Source: Pseudomonas sp. MWU15-20650
GTDB lineage: Bacteria; Pseudomonadota; Gammaproteobacteria; Pseudomonadales; Pseudomonadaceae
Direction: 5' to 3'
DNA: 64,000 nucleotides
NCBI RefSeq assembly: GCF_023242475.1
Contig: NZ_JALJFG010000004.1
Coordinates: forward strand, 124,001 to 188,000
Shown: piece after piece, positions 9,546 to 17,717 of the stretch
Numbering within the stretch: the first letter of the stretch is position 1
Layout of the letters: each line of letters starts with the position of its first letter
Translations under genes and position numbers: made by a program
Notes under the pieces: generated by a model
Databases searched by the model: none
Seen by the model: only the letters and a program-made list of their open reading frames with translations
What the model was told of the DNA's origin: nothing

Positions 9546-9700
9546 TCCTCAAACCAGGTCCGTGGCTGGTAGCCACAACTGCCCTCTTCGGCTTGTTCCG
9601 CCATCAACAGGCGAAAACAGCCACCGCACAGACCGACCGAGCAAAACCTATCCTTGCGCACAACCGGGCCGGGGAGAATAACCGCCACTGCCCCCTCTGA
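9530..9700 (+). pseudogene. Possible Rz-like spanin relic overlapping the endolysin remnant
   Basis: Overlapping frame from GTG 9530 to TGA 9698-9700. It starts PLSLILKPGPWLVATTALFGLF, a short signal-anchor-like hydrophobic segment, then a polar Gln/Ala/Lys region (HQQAKTATAQTDRAK) and stops early. Phage Rz genes sit directly after or overlapping the endolysin and begin with such an anchor followed by a coiled coil. Too short to be sure on its own; position is the main support. Confidence 0.35.
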
Positions 9701-9759
9701 AATGAAGGGATCGACTGTTATGGCTGCCCATGGCGGGCCCCACCCGATGGCGCCAGGGT

Positions 9760-9972
9760 TTACGCGCTTTGAAACTCACGAACCAACAGATCGCCAGGCT
9801 GACAATCCAGATGGTCACAGATCGCATCAAGGGTAGCCAGGCGTATGCCCTTGACCTTCCCCTGCTTGAGCAAGGAAAGGTTGGCTTCAGTGATTCCGAT
9901 GGCGGCGGCGAGGTCTTTGGATTTGACTTTGCGTAATGCAAGCATCACGTCAAGTTGAATGACAATTGGCAT
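9760..9972 (-). CDS. Small XRE-family (Cro/CI, YozG-like) regulator
   Basis: 70-aa DNA-binding protein made almost entirely of a helix-turn-helix: MLALRKVKSKDLAAAIGIT, then EANLSLLKQGKVKGIRLATL and CDHLDCQPGDLL, the hallmark of YozG-type Cro/CI regulators. ATG 9972 is chosen because it begins at the family's usual MPIVIQLDVML. It starts 7 nt after the DUF2975 gene ends. This two-gene pair is widespread; the regulator probably controls the operon from the inverted repeat at 10593-10611. Confidence 0.85.
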   Translation of the reverse strand: MPIVIQLDVMLALRKVKSKDLAAAIGITEANLSLLKQGKVKGIRLATLDAICDHLDCQPGDLLVREFQSA

Positions 9973-9979
9973 ATTGATC

Positions 9980-10549
9980 TCAAACAAACGAACGACTTTC
10001 TGAGTCCAGATCACTGGCTTCATGAAGTATACGCGCAATGACCGAGATGCAGGCTGCGAGGAACAGGGCAACGAAACTTGGCGCAGTAACGCTAAGCGTG
10101 ATCAGGCGCTCGCCGACCGGAGCGTTCATCGTCACCCACGCACTGAGCATGGGCTCGCACAAGAAATCCAACACGACCCAGATCGCCACTGCCCAGCCCA
10201 CCTTACCCAGGCGTGAAGCCGCGTCACTGGAAAAATACTCACCACGTGCATAGCTCTGAAACAACCGGCGTAAATGATTCAAACCACATGCCAGCGCCAG
10301 CAACGGCACGCTCGACAGCAAAATCCCCCCCAGTGTCTGCCACCACGGGAGCGACACCGTTTGCTCGCCGGTGGCCGCCAGCAGCCGATCAACCAACAGC
10401 CGCTCGGTGAGCCCAAACCCCAAGCCATACGTTGTGCCCAGGTTGGGATAAAGCCATACGGCAGTATTGAGCAACAACATGCTGATGATAAGCGCCAGGG
10501 TAGCGGTCGCCATGCGCTGGCTGATTTGAGCGAGGTGATTGGAAGTCAT
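9980..10549 (-). CDS. DUF2975 membrane protein
   Basis: 189-aa integral membrane protein with four hydrophobic segments (near residues 13-33, 70-92, 120-140 and 155-175). The motif FQSYARGEYFSSDAASRLGKVG between the second and third is typical of DUF2975. ATG 10549 is preceded by GGAG at 8 nt; upstream in-frame ATGs lack an RBS. Cotranscribed with the XRE regulator. The biochemical role is unknown; such pairs may form membrane-linked regulatory units. Confidence 0.78.
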   Translation of the reverse strand: MTSNHLAQISQRMATATLALIISMLLLNTAVWLYPNLGTTYGLGFGLTERLLVDRLLAATGEQTVSLPWWQTLGGILLSSVPLLALACGLNHLRRLFQSYARGEYFSSDAASRLGKVGWAVAIWVVLDFLCEPMLSAWVTMNAPVGERLITLSVTAPSFVALFLAACISVIARILHEASDLDSESRSFV

Positions 10550-10592
10550 GTGAAGCTCCATAACGTTGAGGTAACAAAACACTAGCAATAAA

Positions 10593-10611
10593 ATTATCGT
10601 AAAACAATAAT
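10593..10611. promoter_or_regulatory. Inverted repeat upstream of the DUF2975-XRE operon
   Basis: ATTATCGTAAAACAATAAT: 8-bp arms with one mismatch around AAA, 44 nt before the DUF2975 start. A candidate operator for the operon's own XRE protein. The whole 10550-10880 gap is otherwise without a recognisable gene. Confidence 0.4.
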
Positions 10612-10880
10612 ATTTTTATGCAAAATCACAATTAATTAATGCAAGTGAATAATTACCCTCCAAGAAAAATCTCTGGATGACGCCTATTTCCTGCCGGTGA
10701 ACATCCCGCATTCAAGGGTGCTCCCACACCACTGTCACCCGAAATAGCTCCGCTATATCTCCGTGAGCGCTAAGCCCCCATGCATCATTTCTTCCGCTAT
10801 CACGAGCGACGGACTTGAAGCACGTCGTGGGAGATGCCTTAATAAGCAAGCTAACGATTTGAATATTATCGAGTCTCACA

Positions 10881-11543
10881 ATGACCAACACGATCAAAAA
10901 CCTTGATAACTCGACATCACGCTCATCCGAACACCTCTTGAGGCACCTTAAAACCCACGGCGCTTGCAGTACGGCGCAGTTGGCAAAGGTACTCATGGTG
11001 ACGTCCGAAGCGGTGCGACAACAAATGGCTAAATTGGTCGAACAAAGCCTGGTCGATAGCGTGGTCTCACGCTGCGGCGTTGGTCGACCCAAGCAGCTCT
11101 GGCAATTGACTGATTCCGGTCACGCACGATTTCCCGATACGCACGCGCAACTCACCGTGCACATTATCGACTCGGTAACACAATTGTTTGGCCAGGAAGC
11201 CATAGATCAGGTCATCGAATTACGTAGCTCACAGCAATTGGCCGAGTACCAGGCGCAATTGGCATCGGCAAGCTCACTGGCCGAACGCGTCAGGCGGCTG
11301 GCCGATGCGCGTAACGCGGAAGGTTATATGGCGCGGGTTGAAAGCGATGGAGATGATTTTTTGCTGATCGAGGACCATTGTCCGATTTGCGCGGCCGCAA
11401 CCAAATGCCAAGGGTTCTGCAAATCGGAACTGTCACAATTCCAAATGCTGATGCAAGGATGGGGGCAGGTCGAGCGCGAAGAACATTTGCTGCGGGGCGG
11501 TCGCCGCTGCGTCTACCGTATCGGTAAAGTGACCGGACAATAA
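10881..11543 (+). CDS. SufR-like winged-helix regulator with C-terminal cysteine cluster
   Basis: 220 aa. The N-terminal winged helix (HLKTHGACSTAQLAKVLMV, then SEAVRQQMAKLVEQSLVDS) is followed by the wing GVGRPKQLWQLTDSG, as in SufR/DeoR-type regulators. The C-terminal part has C167-x2-C170-x5-C176-x3-C180 (HCPICAAATKCQGFC) plus C210, resembling the Fe-S-binding cysteines of SufR. It probably senses redox or Fe-S status. No obvious target operon adjoins it; it converges on the GNAT gene. Family firm, metal binding inferred. Confidence 0.72.
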   Translation: MTNTIKNLDNSTSRSSEHLLRHLKTHGACSTAQLAKVLMVTSEAVRQQMAKLVEQSLVDSVVSRCGVGRPKQLWQLTDSGHARFPDTHAQLTVHIIDSVTQLFGQEAIDQVIELRSSQQLAEYQAQLASASSLAERVRRLADARNAEGYMARVESDGDDFLLIEDHCPICAAATKCQGFCKSELSQFQMLMQGWGQVEREEHLLRGGRRCVYRIGKVTGQ

Positions 11544-11621
11544 CCCCCAAAAGCCTCAAATGCCTCGCCCTGCGACCAACAGGCATCCCCGTCAGTGCTC
11601 GTATCACAAGTGCCCGGGCGA

Positions 11622-12383
11622 TTAGGCTTGAGCCATGGCACGTTTGTAAAAGTTATAGTGAAGTAGGCTGTCCATCCCCAGCTTTTCAGCGACACTCCAT
11701 GACGCGGGATTACTTTCATCGCAAGACCAGATGGGCTGAAGCCCAAGCTCACAGAGATGACGCATGAGGTGATTGCAAAGCAGCGTCGACAAACCTTTAC
11801 CTCGATAAGCCGGGTGAGTCACGGTACCAATCTCAACAAACTGCTTTGACGCAATCCCGTAGGCCTCACTGGCGATGACACCTGCCGCGGCGTCCCAGAA
11901 AACCCAACCAAAACCGCGGCTGAGGAAATGTTCAGTACCGCCGAAAATGCCGCTCATGAAGTCAAACCATATACATTCTTTAAATAAAGCTTCACTGACC
12001 AGAGGTCGAATTTGGTAACCCGACGTATTGCTGACATCACTGGATTGGGCAGTGGAATAAGCATATTGCCGTCGAGGCGTTGGTGCCAAACCAAACGGCT
12101 TGACCTGCTGTGGACTTAACTCGGGTAGCACAAGTTTTATGTCCGCCTTATCCCTCAATAAATCAAGGCAAGGTTGTAGTTTTCGCGGACTGGATATACC
12201 AGCAGTGAACACATAAGCGCCCGCAGTGACCAGCATGCAACTGCCAGGCTCAACGACATTATCGACAAAGACCTCACCCGGCAGTCGCTCCTCGATAATG
12301 CCATGCACAAATGGAATATTAGGATAATTATCAGTAAATAGTGTTCGCACGCGTTCATAATGAAAAGATGACATCTTTTTCAT
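11622..12383 (-). CDS. GNAT-family acetyltransferase (ZmaR-like)
   Basis: 253 aa, larger than a simple GNAT. The C-terminal GNAT core is visible: FVEIGTVTHPAYRGKGLSTL (acetyl-CoA loop) and CDESNPASWSVAEKLGM, where NxAS is typical. The N-terminal half (residues 1-120) resembles the extra domain of the GNAT_acetyltran family that includes the zwittermicin resistance protein ZmaR. ATG 12383 has AGGA 8 nt upstream. Substrate unknown; it could detoxify an amine-containing metabolite. Confidence 0.7.
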   Translation of the reverse strand: MKKMSSFHYERVRTLFTDNYPNIPFVHGIIEERLPGEVFVDNVVEPGSCMLVTAGAYVFTAGISSPRKLQPCLDLLRDKADIKLVLPELSPQQVKPFGLAPTPRRQYAYSTAQSSDVSNTSGYQIRPLVSEALFKECIWFDFMSGIFGGTEHFLSRGFGWVFWDAAAGVIASEAYGIASKQFVEIGTVTHPAYRGKGLSTLLCNHLMRHLCELGLQPIWSCDESNPASWSVAEKLGMDSLLHYNFYKRAMAQA

Positions 12384-12618
12384 CAAGCAATTCCTAGGTG
12401 TGTTGAATACTGCCGGCATACAGAAGGACACTTATAACAACGTGGTGCAATACCTGTAAAGGCACATTCCTAAGTAGCGGCTGACTTGTCATTGCGGCAT
12501 CAACCTTTGTACCGTGCCCCCACAACAAAACTCGAAACTACTTAAGCACGCTGGCCATGGCACATGAAGAACTATGGCTAGCGAGGTAAAGCCGAGTGGC
12601 TTAAGGTCGCGCCATCAC
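12384..12618. other. Gap upstream of the GNAT gene
   Basis: 235 nt without a supported gene. It holds the presumed promoter of the GNAT gene and the 3' side of the secreted NTF2-like gene. I see no clear terminator. Confidence 0.4.
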
Positions 12619-13560
12619 TCACGGCTCTCCGGATAACGACCTGAGATCAGTGGCTTTGGATTTGCCAAGCAGCCTTCCATCATACAGCGTCGCCGCCCTG
12701 CTGATTTTGCCGTCCGAATCCAGTGTAAGTTCCATAATCCCAGTTTTCACCGGGGTTAATGCAGAACCATACCATTCAAAGCCACCCCCCAGATCACTGC
12801 CCACCACATGACGCAGTTTAGACCCGGTCATATAAGGCGCCGCAGATCGAACACGATCAAAGTAACGTCCAATGGCCGCTTGACCACGTATTTGTGTGCG
12901 TATCGCCAGGTCTTCGAACACGGCATCATAAGTAAACAGTTCGGAGGCGGCCCGTGCATCACCGCTGTCCAGCGCTGTGTGCAATCGGCGTGCAACCGTG
13001 GTTATTTTATCGCTGGCATTCTGTGCTATCGCTGACTCTTTGAAGTCAGTGGGAAACTTATCTTCCGGCTTGCGAAATTGATGATAGCGCTTGTCATCGT
13101 AACTACTGCTGTCCCAGTAATCGGTCCACCGGATAATTTTTCCATCTTTAAAATCTACAGCGCCCACGATTCGCAACTCACCACCAAACAACTCCGGCGT
13201 GTCCGTGAACTCGACAATCGCGCTGCCTGCGCCATTGATGGAACCACCCAGTATCCGTGTGGGATAGGAAAGGCCCTTACCGGAGTGAGGAATGACCTTT
13301 CTTATCGCTTCCGGGCTGTCTTGGTTCCACCCCAATGTGGCATCTGTGTAGGTCAGTAAGTGCGGAGAAAAATAAGTCATGGTTGCATCGATATTTTTCT
13401 GCGTCTTGACAGAAAAGAATGATCTGAAAAGTGCAGCTGTCTCCGGTTCTGCATGGGAAATGTCCGCTACATCCGGGTAGGGTGTTACGTCCTGGGCGTG
13501 AGCGACAACGGGAAGTGACCCCACAAGAGCCGCGAAGCTAAAAGCCATAATCGATTTCAT
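12619..13560 (-). CDS. Secreted protein with two NTF2/SnoaL-like domains
   Basis: 313 aa with a clear signal peptide (MKSIMAFSFAALVGSLPVVAHA, mature from QDVTPY). Two SnoaL/NTF2-like modules follow: residues about 40-155 (FFSVKTQKNIDATMTYFSP and GKIIRWTDYWD) and 190-310 (LHTALDSGDARAASELFTYD and SDGKISRAATLYDGR). Such folds serve as ligand-binding or isomerase-like domains; no catalytic residues can be assigned. It is probably periplasmic and stands alone. Confidence 0.65.
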   Translation of the reverse strand: MKSIMAFSFAALVGSLPVVAHAQDVTPYPDVADISHAEPETAALFRSFFSVKTQKNIDATMTYFSPHLLTYTDATLGWNQDSPEAIRKVIPHSGKGLSYPTRILGGSINGAGSAIVEFTDTPELFGGELRIVGAVDFKDGKIIRWTDYWDSSSYDDKRYHQFRKPEDKFPTDFKESAIAQNASDKITTVARRLHTALDSGDARAASELFTYDAVFEDLAIRTQIRGQAAIGRYFDRVRSAAPYMTGSKLRHVVGSDLGGGFEWYGSALTPVKTGIMELTLDSDGKISRAATLYDGRLLGKSKATDLRSLSGEP

Positions 13561-14301
13561 TGAAACTCCTTAAAGAATGGAAACACGAACATTCTGAAAT
13601 CAGGCAGGCGCTGACAGTGGATCAAGTCGTTGCGCTGTATTCACCTGTCTCAGTTGCGAGTCGGGTGCCCCCGCCTGGCTTGATAACGTCGCGCCTCTGT
13701 CGATTCGGCGGCAATGAAGCCGAAGCGGAACAAAATGACGCGCACCCAATTATCAAAGCATTGGCTTGCATAATGCCAAAAAGCCGCCCCCAATACGAGT
13801 ATTTTTTGAACCTTGCCCGTGTGCCCGCTGGTCAGCGAGACAGGGCAGCTACTGACGGCTGCAGCGCGTTTCGGATGTAGGCATGGACAAAACGCACAGG
13901 TGGCAGCCCCAAATCCCCGCCCTGGCGCAAACACTCATGTAGTTTGTAGTGCCCTACAAAAATTGTAGCGGCCCAGACCGCAACGACCGCCAGGGTTGGC
14001 ATACTCGGGCCAAACCGAATTGGCACGGTCCATGCCTCAGTTTTGAGCAAGTGCACATAGCAGATCCCGAACTTGAGTAACTGGATACACACGAGGACGA
14101 AGTATGAAAACGGCGTTTATCGGGGAGTGATCGACCTGCGCGGCGCAAGCCGCCGAACGTGGCGTTGTCGTCAAGGCAACAGGCATACTTGCGGTCTGGG
14201 GAGTGCACCTGCTTGAAGCGCGCCAGCGAACAGATAAGCATGACGCCTCACGGTAACTTGGCAACGCCCCAATTCGCATGACCGTTCATGAGTCAATCAC
14301 T
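13561..14301. other. 740-nt stretch without a confident gene; possible decayed membrane protein
   Basis: Lies upstream of the secreted NTF2-like gene and downstream of the histidine kinase. The best candidate is a minus-strand frame 13832-14092 (GTG start, no good RBS) with a hydrophobic segment around MPTLAVVAVWAATIFVG and a Leu/Arg-rich tail; a stop lies just upstream in frame. It looks like a fragment rather than a functional gene. The plus-strand frame from 13560 has no RBS and no recognisable motif. Confidence 0.3.
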
Positions 14302-15663
14302 TCAACAGTCAAGCGTCAGTCGAGCGCCGCCATATTCGCAGGTGCCGATCTCAAGCTTGAATCCATGCAAATTAACTATTGCAGCAACAATCGAAAGTCC
14401 CAACCCCAAACCACTGTGCTGCGGGTGACTGCCCACACGATAAAACCGCCGGAATACCGCAGACCGCTCCACGGGTGGAATACCAGGGCCGGAGTCCAAC
14501 ACCTCGATTCGGGTGCTGCCCCCATGGATGATCGCCCTGAGCACGACTTCCCCCCCCTTGGGCGTGAATTTGATCGCGTTACTCATCAGGTTAGCCAACG
14601 CTTCAAATAACAATGCTTGGTCGCCGATCAACGGGGGCAGCGACTCCGACACCTGCAAATACGACGTCACACCCCCTTCCTCGGCTAGCGGCAAGTAAAA
14701 GTCATAAAGCTCCTGCAGCAACTGTCGCGGGTCGAACTTGACAAAGCATGCGCGGCGCTGATGATCCTTGAGTTGAGCAATCCGCAGGAGACCGCTAAAA
14801 CGAGCCATCAGTACATCGGTTTCGGCAATCACTTGGTCGACTTGCACCGCTTCGGGTGAACGCTGTGCGGTCTCCTGTTGCATACGGTGAAGCTGCAGCT
14901 GGATACGCGTGAGCGGAATGCGTAAATCATGGGCTATGTTGTCGCACACACCCTTGACTTCGTTAGCCAATCGTTCGATGCGATCCAGCATGGTATTGGC
15001 AATGGCAGCCAACATATCGAGTTCGTCACGTCGGGCCGACAGGGGCAGGCGATAGTTCAAATAACCGGCGACGATTAACTCAACACGGGCTTGAATTGTT
15101 TGAATACGGCGCAACGGGCAACCACGCAACAAGTACCAAACACCGGCTCCGCACACCAGGACCAGGCACACACCCCAGGCCAGCGCCTGCCACATGATTC
15201 TCAGAACCCCAGCTATCAATCCATGGTTTTGAGCAAGGACCAACCAACCGCCCTCCCATGTCCGTATTGCCACGGCATCGCAACGGGTGCGCGGCAAGAC
15301 AGAGTCGTTACAGTTACTCAACTCATGAATCTGACCGTCCAGGGGCAGCAGCGCAGGGATCTGCCGGATCGGGCCGCTCAGTGGCCTCTTCTGATCATCG
15401 AACACCCCGTAGGTATCTGCGTCGCTCGCGCCGAACTTGATATCGGCGCTCAGGGCCTCCATCAAATGATCGCCCTCAAGTTGCGCGAATAGCTGCTGGC
15501 GCTGCATCAGCGACTGATTGGCAAAGCCTTCAAGGCTGCTGAGCAGGTCGTAATAGAGCCATCCTATAAGGATGCAACCCCAAACCACGAACAGAAAACT
15601 ATACAGCGCCAGTAGTCGATTGCCGCAGAAGCGCCAGCCCTTAGCAGGGTTCGGCAATAACAT
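14302..15663 (-). CDS. Membrane sensor histidine kinase, apparently without its response regulator
   Basis: 453 aa. TM1 (LLALYSFLFVVWGCILIGWL), a periplasmic loop of about 115 residues, TM2 (LAWGVCLVLVCGAGVWYLL), a HAMP region, then the H-box NIAHDLRIPLTR (phosphoacceptor H245). The catalytic domain has the N-box NLMSNAIKF, G1 DSGPGIP and G2 GLGLGLS. ATG 15663 has GAGG 8 nt upstream; an in-frame TTG at 15681 is less likely. The neighbouring response regulator expected upstream is reduced to a short tail (15641-15802), so this kinase is orphaned or works with a distant partner. Confidence 0.88.
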   Translation of the reverse strand: MLLPNPAKGWRFCGNRLLALYSFLFVVWGCILIGWLYYDLLSSLEGFANQSLMQRQQLFAQLEGDHLMEALSADIKFGASDADTYGVFDDQKRPLSGPIRQIPALLPLDGQIHELSNCNDSVLPRTRCDAVAIRTWEGGWLVLAQNHGLIAGVLRIMWQALAWGVCLVLVCGAGVWYLLRGCPLRRIQTIQARVELIVAGYLNYRLPLSARRDELDMLAAIANTMLDRIERLANEVKGVCDNIAHDLRIPLTRIQLQLHRMQQETAQRSPEAVQVDQVIAETDVLMARFSGLLRIAQLKDHQRRACFVKFDPRQLLQELYDFYLPLAEEGGVTSYLQVSESLPPLIGDQALLFEALANLMSNAIKFTPKGGEVVLRAIIHGGSTRIEVLDSGPGIPPVERSAVFRRFYRVGSHPQHSGLGLGLSIVAAIVNLHGFKLEIGTCEYGGARLTLDC

Positions 15664-15802
15664 GGCCAGAGCCTCGTACAATCCGAATCAATGACGTGAA
15701 TACCTGTCCGATACCCACCAATGCCCCTCTACAGCGAGTCGGGGTCCAAGAACGGATAATCAACACCGTGACCTTCAGTACTAAAAAACTTCGAGTTTTC
15801 AT
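15641..15802 (-). pseudogene. Probable C-terminal remnant of an OmpR-type response regulator
   Basis: 53-codon frame ending SLIRIVRGSGHVIAEPC-stop, which resembles the final wing of OmpR/PhoB regulators (xIRTVRGxGYxLE). It overlaps the kinase ATG by 23 nt, just where a response regulator gene ends in many such operons. The receiver domain and most of the DNA-binding domain are absent. Position and tail both support a relic, but the match is short. Confidence 0.35.
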
Positions 15803-16079
15803 GACCACGTACTCGAGGCAGGAATGCAGGGCATTCTAAAAGCAGCCGGTTCCATGCATTACCTGAGACTCGACAATTAATCATCGAAATCGGACAGATC
15901 CTGACCGACTTCGATACGTTCAGTCTTGTTGACCTCGATAACAGTCGACGCCAAACGTCGCTGACAAGGAGCGACCCTCTCTGCGGAAAAGTCCTCCTGG
16001 CTTATACGAAAGCACTCAATTGGCTGCCAGACGAACTTCTTGAAATTTAAGCAGTTGCGAAATCCCCTATAGTTAAATA
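15803..16079. other. Gap upstream of the kinase relic and of DUF1654
   Basis: Intergenic DNA between two divergent units. No gene is supported. A TATAGT -10-like hexamer at 16068-16073 may belong to the DUF1654-endA promoter. Confidence 0.35.
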
Positions 16080-16095
16080 CTGTATGTGCGTACAG
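16080..16095 (+). promoter_or_regulatory. LexA (SOS) box upstream of DUF1654-endA
   Basis: CTGT-ATGTGCGT-ACAG fits the gamma-proteobacterial LexA consensus CTGT-N8-ACAG exactly and lies 18 nt before the DUF1654 GTG start. It overlaps or directly follows the likely promoter, so LexA bound here would repress the two-gene unit. Confidence 0.72.
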
Positions 16096-16113
16096 CCAAA
16101 TAAGGAAAGCTCC

Positions 16114-16365
16114 GTGGCAAAGCCCTCTTCCACAGTCCCCACATCGCCTGACGCCTATCAGCGCCTGGCCATTCGCGTACAAAAAATCATCAACTCGACC
16201 AACGCACAAAAAGCCAAGGCGGCCTTGATCTTCCGCTTACCCGATGAGCCGGAGGACGAGTGGCAACGTTTACTGGAAGAAATTGCGGAAAACGACAACG
16301 TCACCCTCGCCTATCGGGATGACGGTGGCGTACAGATTTTCTGGGTTGTACCAAAGGAAGACTGA
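16114..16365 (+). CDS. DUF1654 protein, SOS-boxed, upstream of endA
   Basis: 83 aa. The sequence YQRLAIRVQKIINSTNAQKAKAA followed by EDEWQRLLEEIAENDNVTLAYRDDGGVQIFW is the DUF1654 pattern found in Pseudomonas. GTG 16114 is chosen because AAGGAA lies 7 nt upstream; an in-frame ATG at 16084 falls inside the LexA box and lacks an RBS. Only 4 nt separate its stop from endA, so they are cotranscribed. Function unknown; SOS control and linkage to a nuclease suggest a role in DNA damage or phage/tailocin responses. Confidence 0.78.
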   Translation: MAKPSSTVPTSPDAYQRLAIRVQKIINSTNAQKAKAALIFRLPDEPEDEWQRLLEEIAENDNVTLAYRDDGGVQIFWVVPKED

Positions 16366-16369
16366 TTCA

Positions 16370-17059
16370 ATGAGTGCCCGTTTTATTGCTGTGTGCTGCC
16401 TGTTTTTTGCTGTCACCGCCAACGCCCAAGCCCCTCGGACCTTCACTGAAGCCAAGAAAATCGCCTGGAAGCTCTACGCTCCGCAGTCCACGGAGTTCTA
16501 TTGCGGCTGCAAGTACACCGGCAACCGTGTGGACCTGAAAGCCTGTGGTTACATCCCACGCAAAAACGCCAACCGCGCTGCGCGTATCGAGTGGGAACAC
16601 ATCGTTCCTGCCTGGCAAATCGGACATCAACGTCAATGCTGGCAAAATGGCGGTCGTAAAAACTGCACACGTCATGATGATGTGTTCAAGCGCGCCGAGG
16701 CGGACCTGCACAATCTGGTGCCCAGCATCGGCGAGGTGAATGGCGACCGTAACAACTTCAGCTTTGGCTGGCTGCCGGTGCAAAGCGGTCAGTATGGCTC
16801 GTGCCTGACCCAGGTGGACTTCAAGGCCAAGAAAGTCATGCCACGCCCTTCCATTCGCGGAATGATCGCCCGGACCTACTTTTACATGAGCAAGCAATAC
16901 GGGCTGCGCCTGTCGAAACAAGACCGCCAACTGTATGAAGCCTGGAACAAGACTTACCCGGTGCAAACCTGGGAGCGCCAGCGCAACCAGACCGTGGCGT
17001 GTGTGATGGGCCGCGGCAATGAATTTGTCGGCCCAGTGAACCTGAAAGCCTGCGGTTGA
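16370..17059 (+). CDS. endA: Secreted/periplasmic endonuclease I (EndA)
   Basis: Non-specific DNA endonuclease of the EndA/Vvn family (beta-beta-alpha-metal fold), 229 aa. Signal peptide MSARFIAVCCLFFAVTANAQ. The active-site block RIEWEHIVPAWQIG (catalytic His) and the second metal block DLHNLVPSIGEVNGDRNNFSFG are intact. Eight cysteines in the mature part fit the disulfide-rich family. It follows DUF1654 by 4 nt under a LexA box. A hairpin at 17064 follows the stop. Expected to degrade DNA outside the cytoplasm. Confidence 0.93.
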   Translation: MSARFIAVCCLFFAVTANAQAPRTFTEAKKIAWKLYAPQSTEFYCGCKYTGNRVDLKACGYIPRKNANRAARIEWEHIVPAWQIGHQRQCWQNGGRKNCTRHDDVFKRAEADLHNLVPSIGEVNGDRNNFSFGWLPVQSGQYGSCLTQVDFKAKKVMPRPSIRGMIARTYFYMSKQYGLRLSKQDRQLYEAWNKTYPVQTWERQRNQTVACVMGRGNEFVGPVNLKACG

Positions 17060-17063
17060 ACCT

Positions 17064-17080
17064 GGGCGGGATTCCCGCCC
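17064..17080. terminator. Hairpin between convergent endA and the SPOR lipoprotein gene
   Basis: GGGCGGG-ATT-CCCGCCC, a perfect 7-bp GC stem 5 nt after the endA stop. No T-run; a bidirectional weak terminator at best. Confidence 0.5.
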
Positions 17081-17090
17081 GACTTGCCAG

Positions 17091-17471
17091 CTACTGTGCA
17101 GCCTTGTGCTCGATAACCTGAGACTCGGTGTCGTTTTTCTTGGCACGTGCCAGTTTTTCGGTCAGTTGTACCTGCTTGGCTTCGGCTTCGGCCTTACTGG
17201 CAAACGGCCCCAGCAGTACTTCGTCCTTACCGTCGACCTTCACGATATAAAAATTGAAACCATGCTCGAGCAACCAAGCGGTCAGGTCAGTGATCGCCTG
17301 CAGCTTGTGATCTGGCGGGCCGACCCACACATCCCATTCCTGAGCGGCAATCGCACCGGCCTGCGGCTGGCTTTCGGTCACGGCAGGCTTGGCCTTGGGC
17401 GTTTCGACACTGCTGCCTTCTCCGCAACCGGCCAATGCCAACACCGCAATTGCCATCGCTACTTTACGCAC
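17091..17471 (-). CDS. SPOR-domain lipoprotein
   Basis: 126 aa. The lipobox LALAGC places the acylated Cys at position 16. After a Pro/Ala/Gln-rich linker comes a SPOR-like domain (WDVWVGPPDHKLQAITDLTAWL, then NFYIVKVDGKDEVLLGPFASKAEAEA), the fold that binds denuded peptidoglycan glycans at division septa. It is convergent with endA; a similar endA-lipoprotein arrangement exists in P. aeruginosa from memory. Probably a periplasm-facing envelope lipoprotein. Confidence 0.8.
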   Translation of the reverse strand: MRKVAMAIAVLALAGCGEGSSVETPKAKPAVTESQPQAGAIAAQEWDVWVGPPDHKLQAITDLTAWLLEHGFNFYIVKVDGKDEVLLGPFASKAEAEAKQVQLTEKLARAKKNDTESQVIEHKAAQ

Positions 17472-17717
17472 TGCCCTGCTCCTTTAAGAATAAAGAGGCA
17501 ACTTTACCATTCACTGTCTATTCTGGCCGTCATAAACGTAGGCTTAAACAATGCGAATGATGTATCGCGACCTGTATGATGCCGCCATGGGAATTAATGT
17601 TGCCTCTACGCGTCCTAAAAGAGGCAGTCACAGGGAAGCGCTTAGCAGTAAGCTACACACATCCGACACCAGCCCTGTCTGAAACATGTGTCCTTTAAAG
17701 TAATCAAGGAGAAGTCC

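Noticed and set aside
9455..9688. Minus-strand frame with CxxGxCGxC, resembling a 2Fe-2S ferredoxin motif
   Set aside because: It overlaps, on the opposite strand, the endolysin/spanin relic whose match is better; flanking sequence lacks the remaining ferredoxin features.
13560..13880. Plus-strand frame starting at the secreted protein's start codon
   Set aside because: TTG start without an RBS and no motif.
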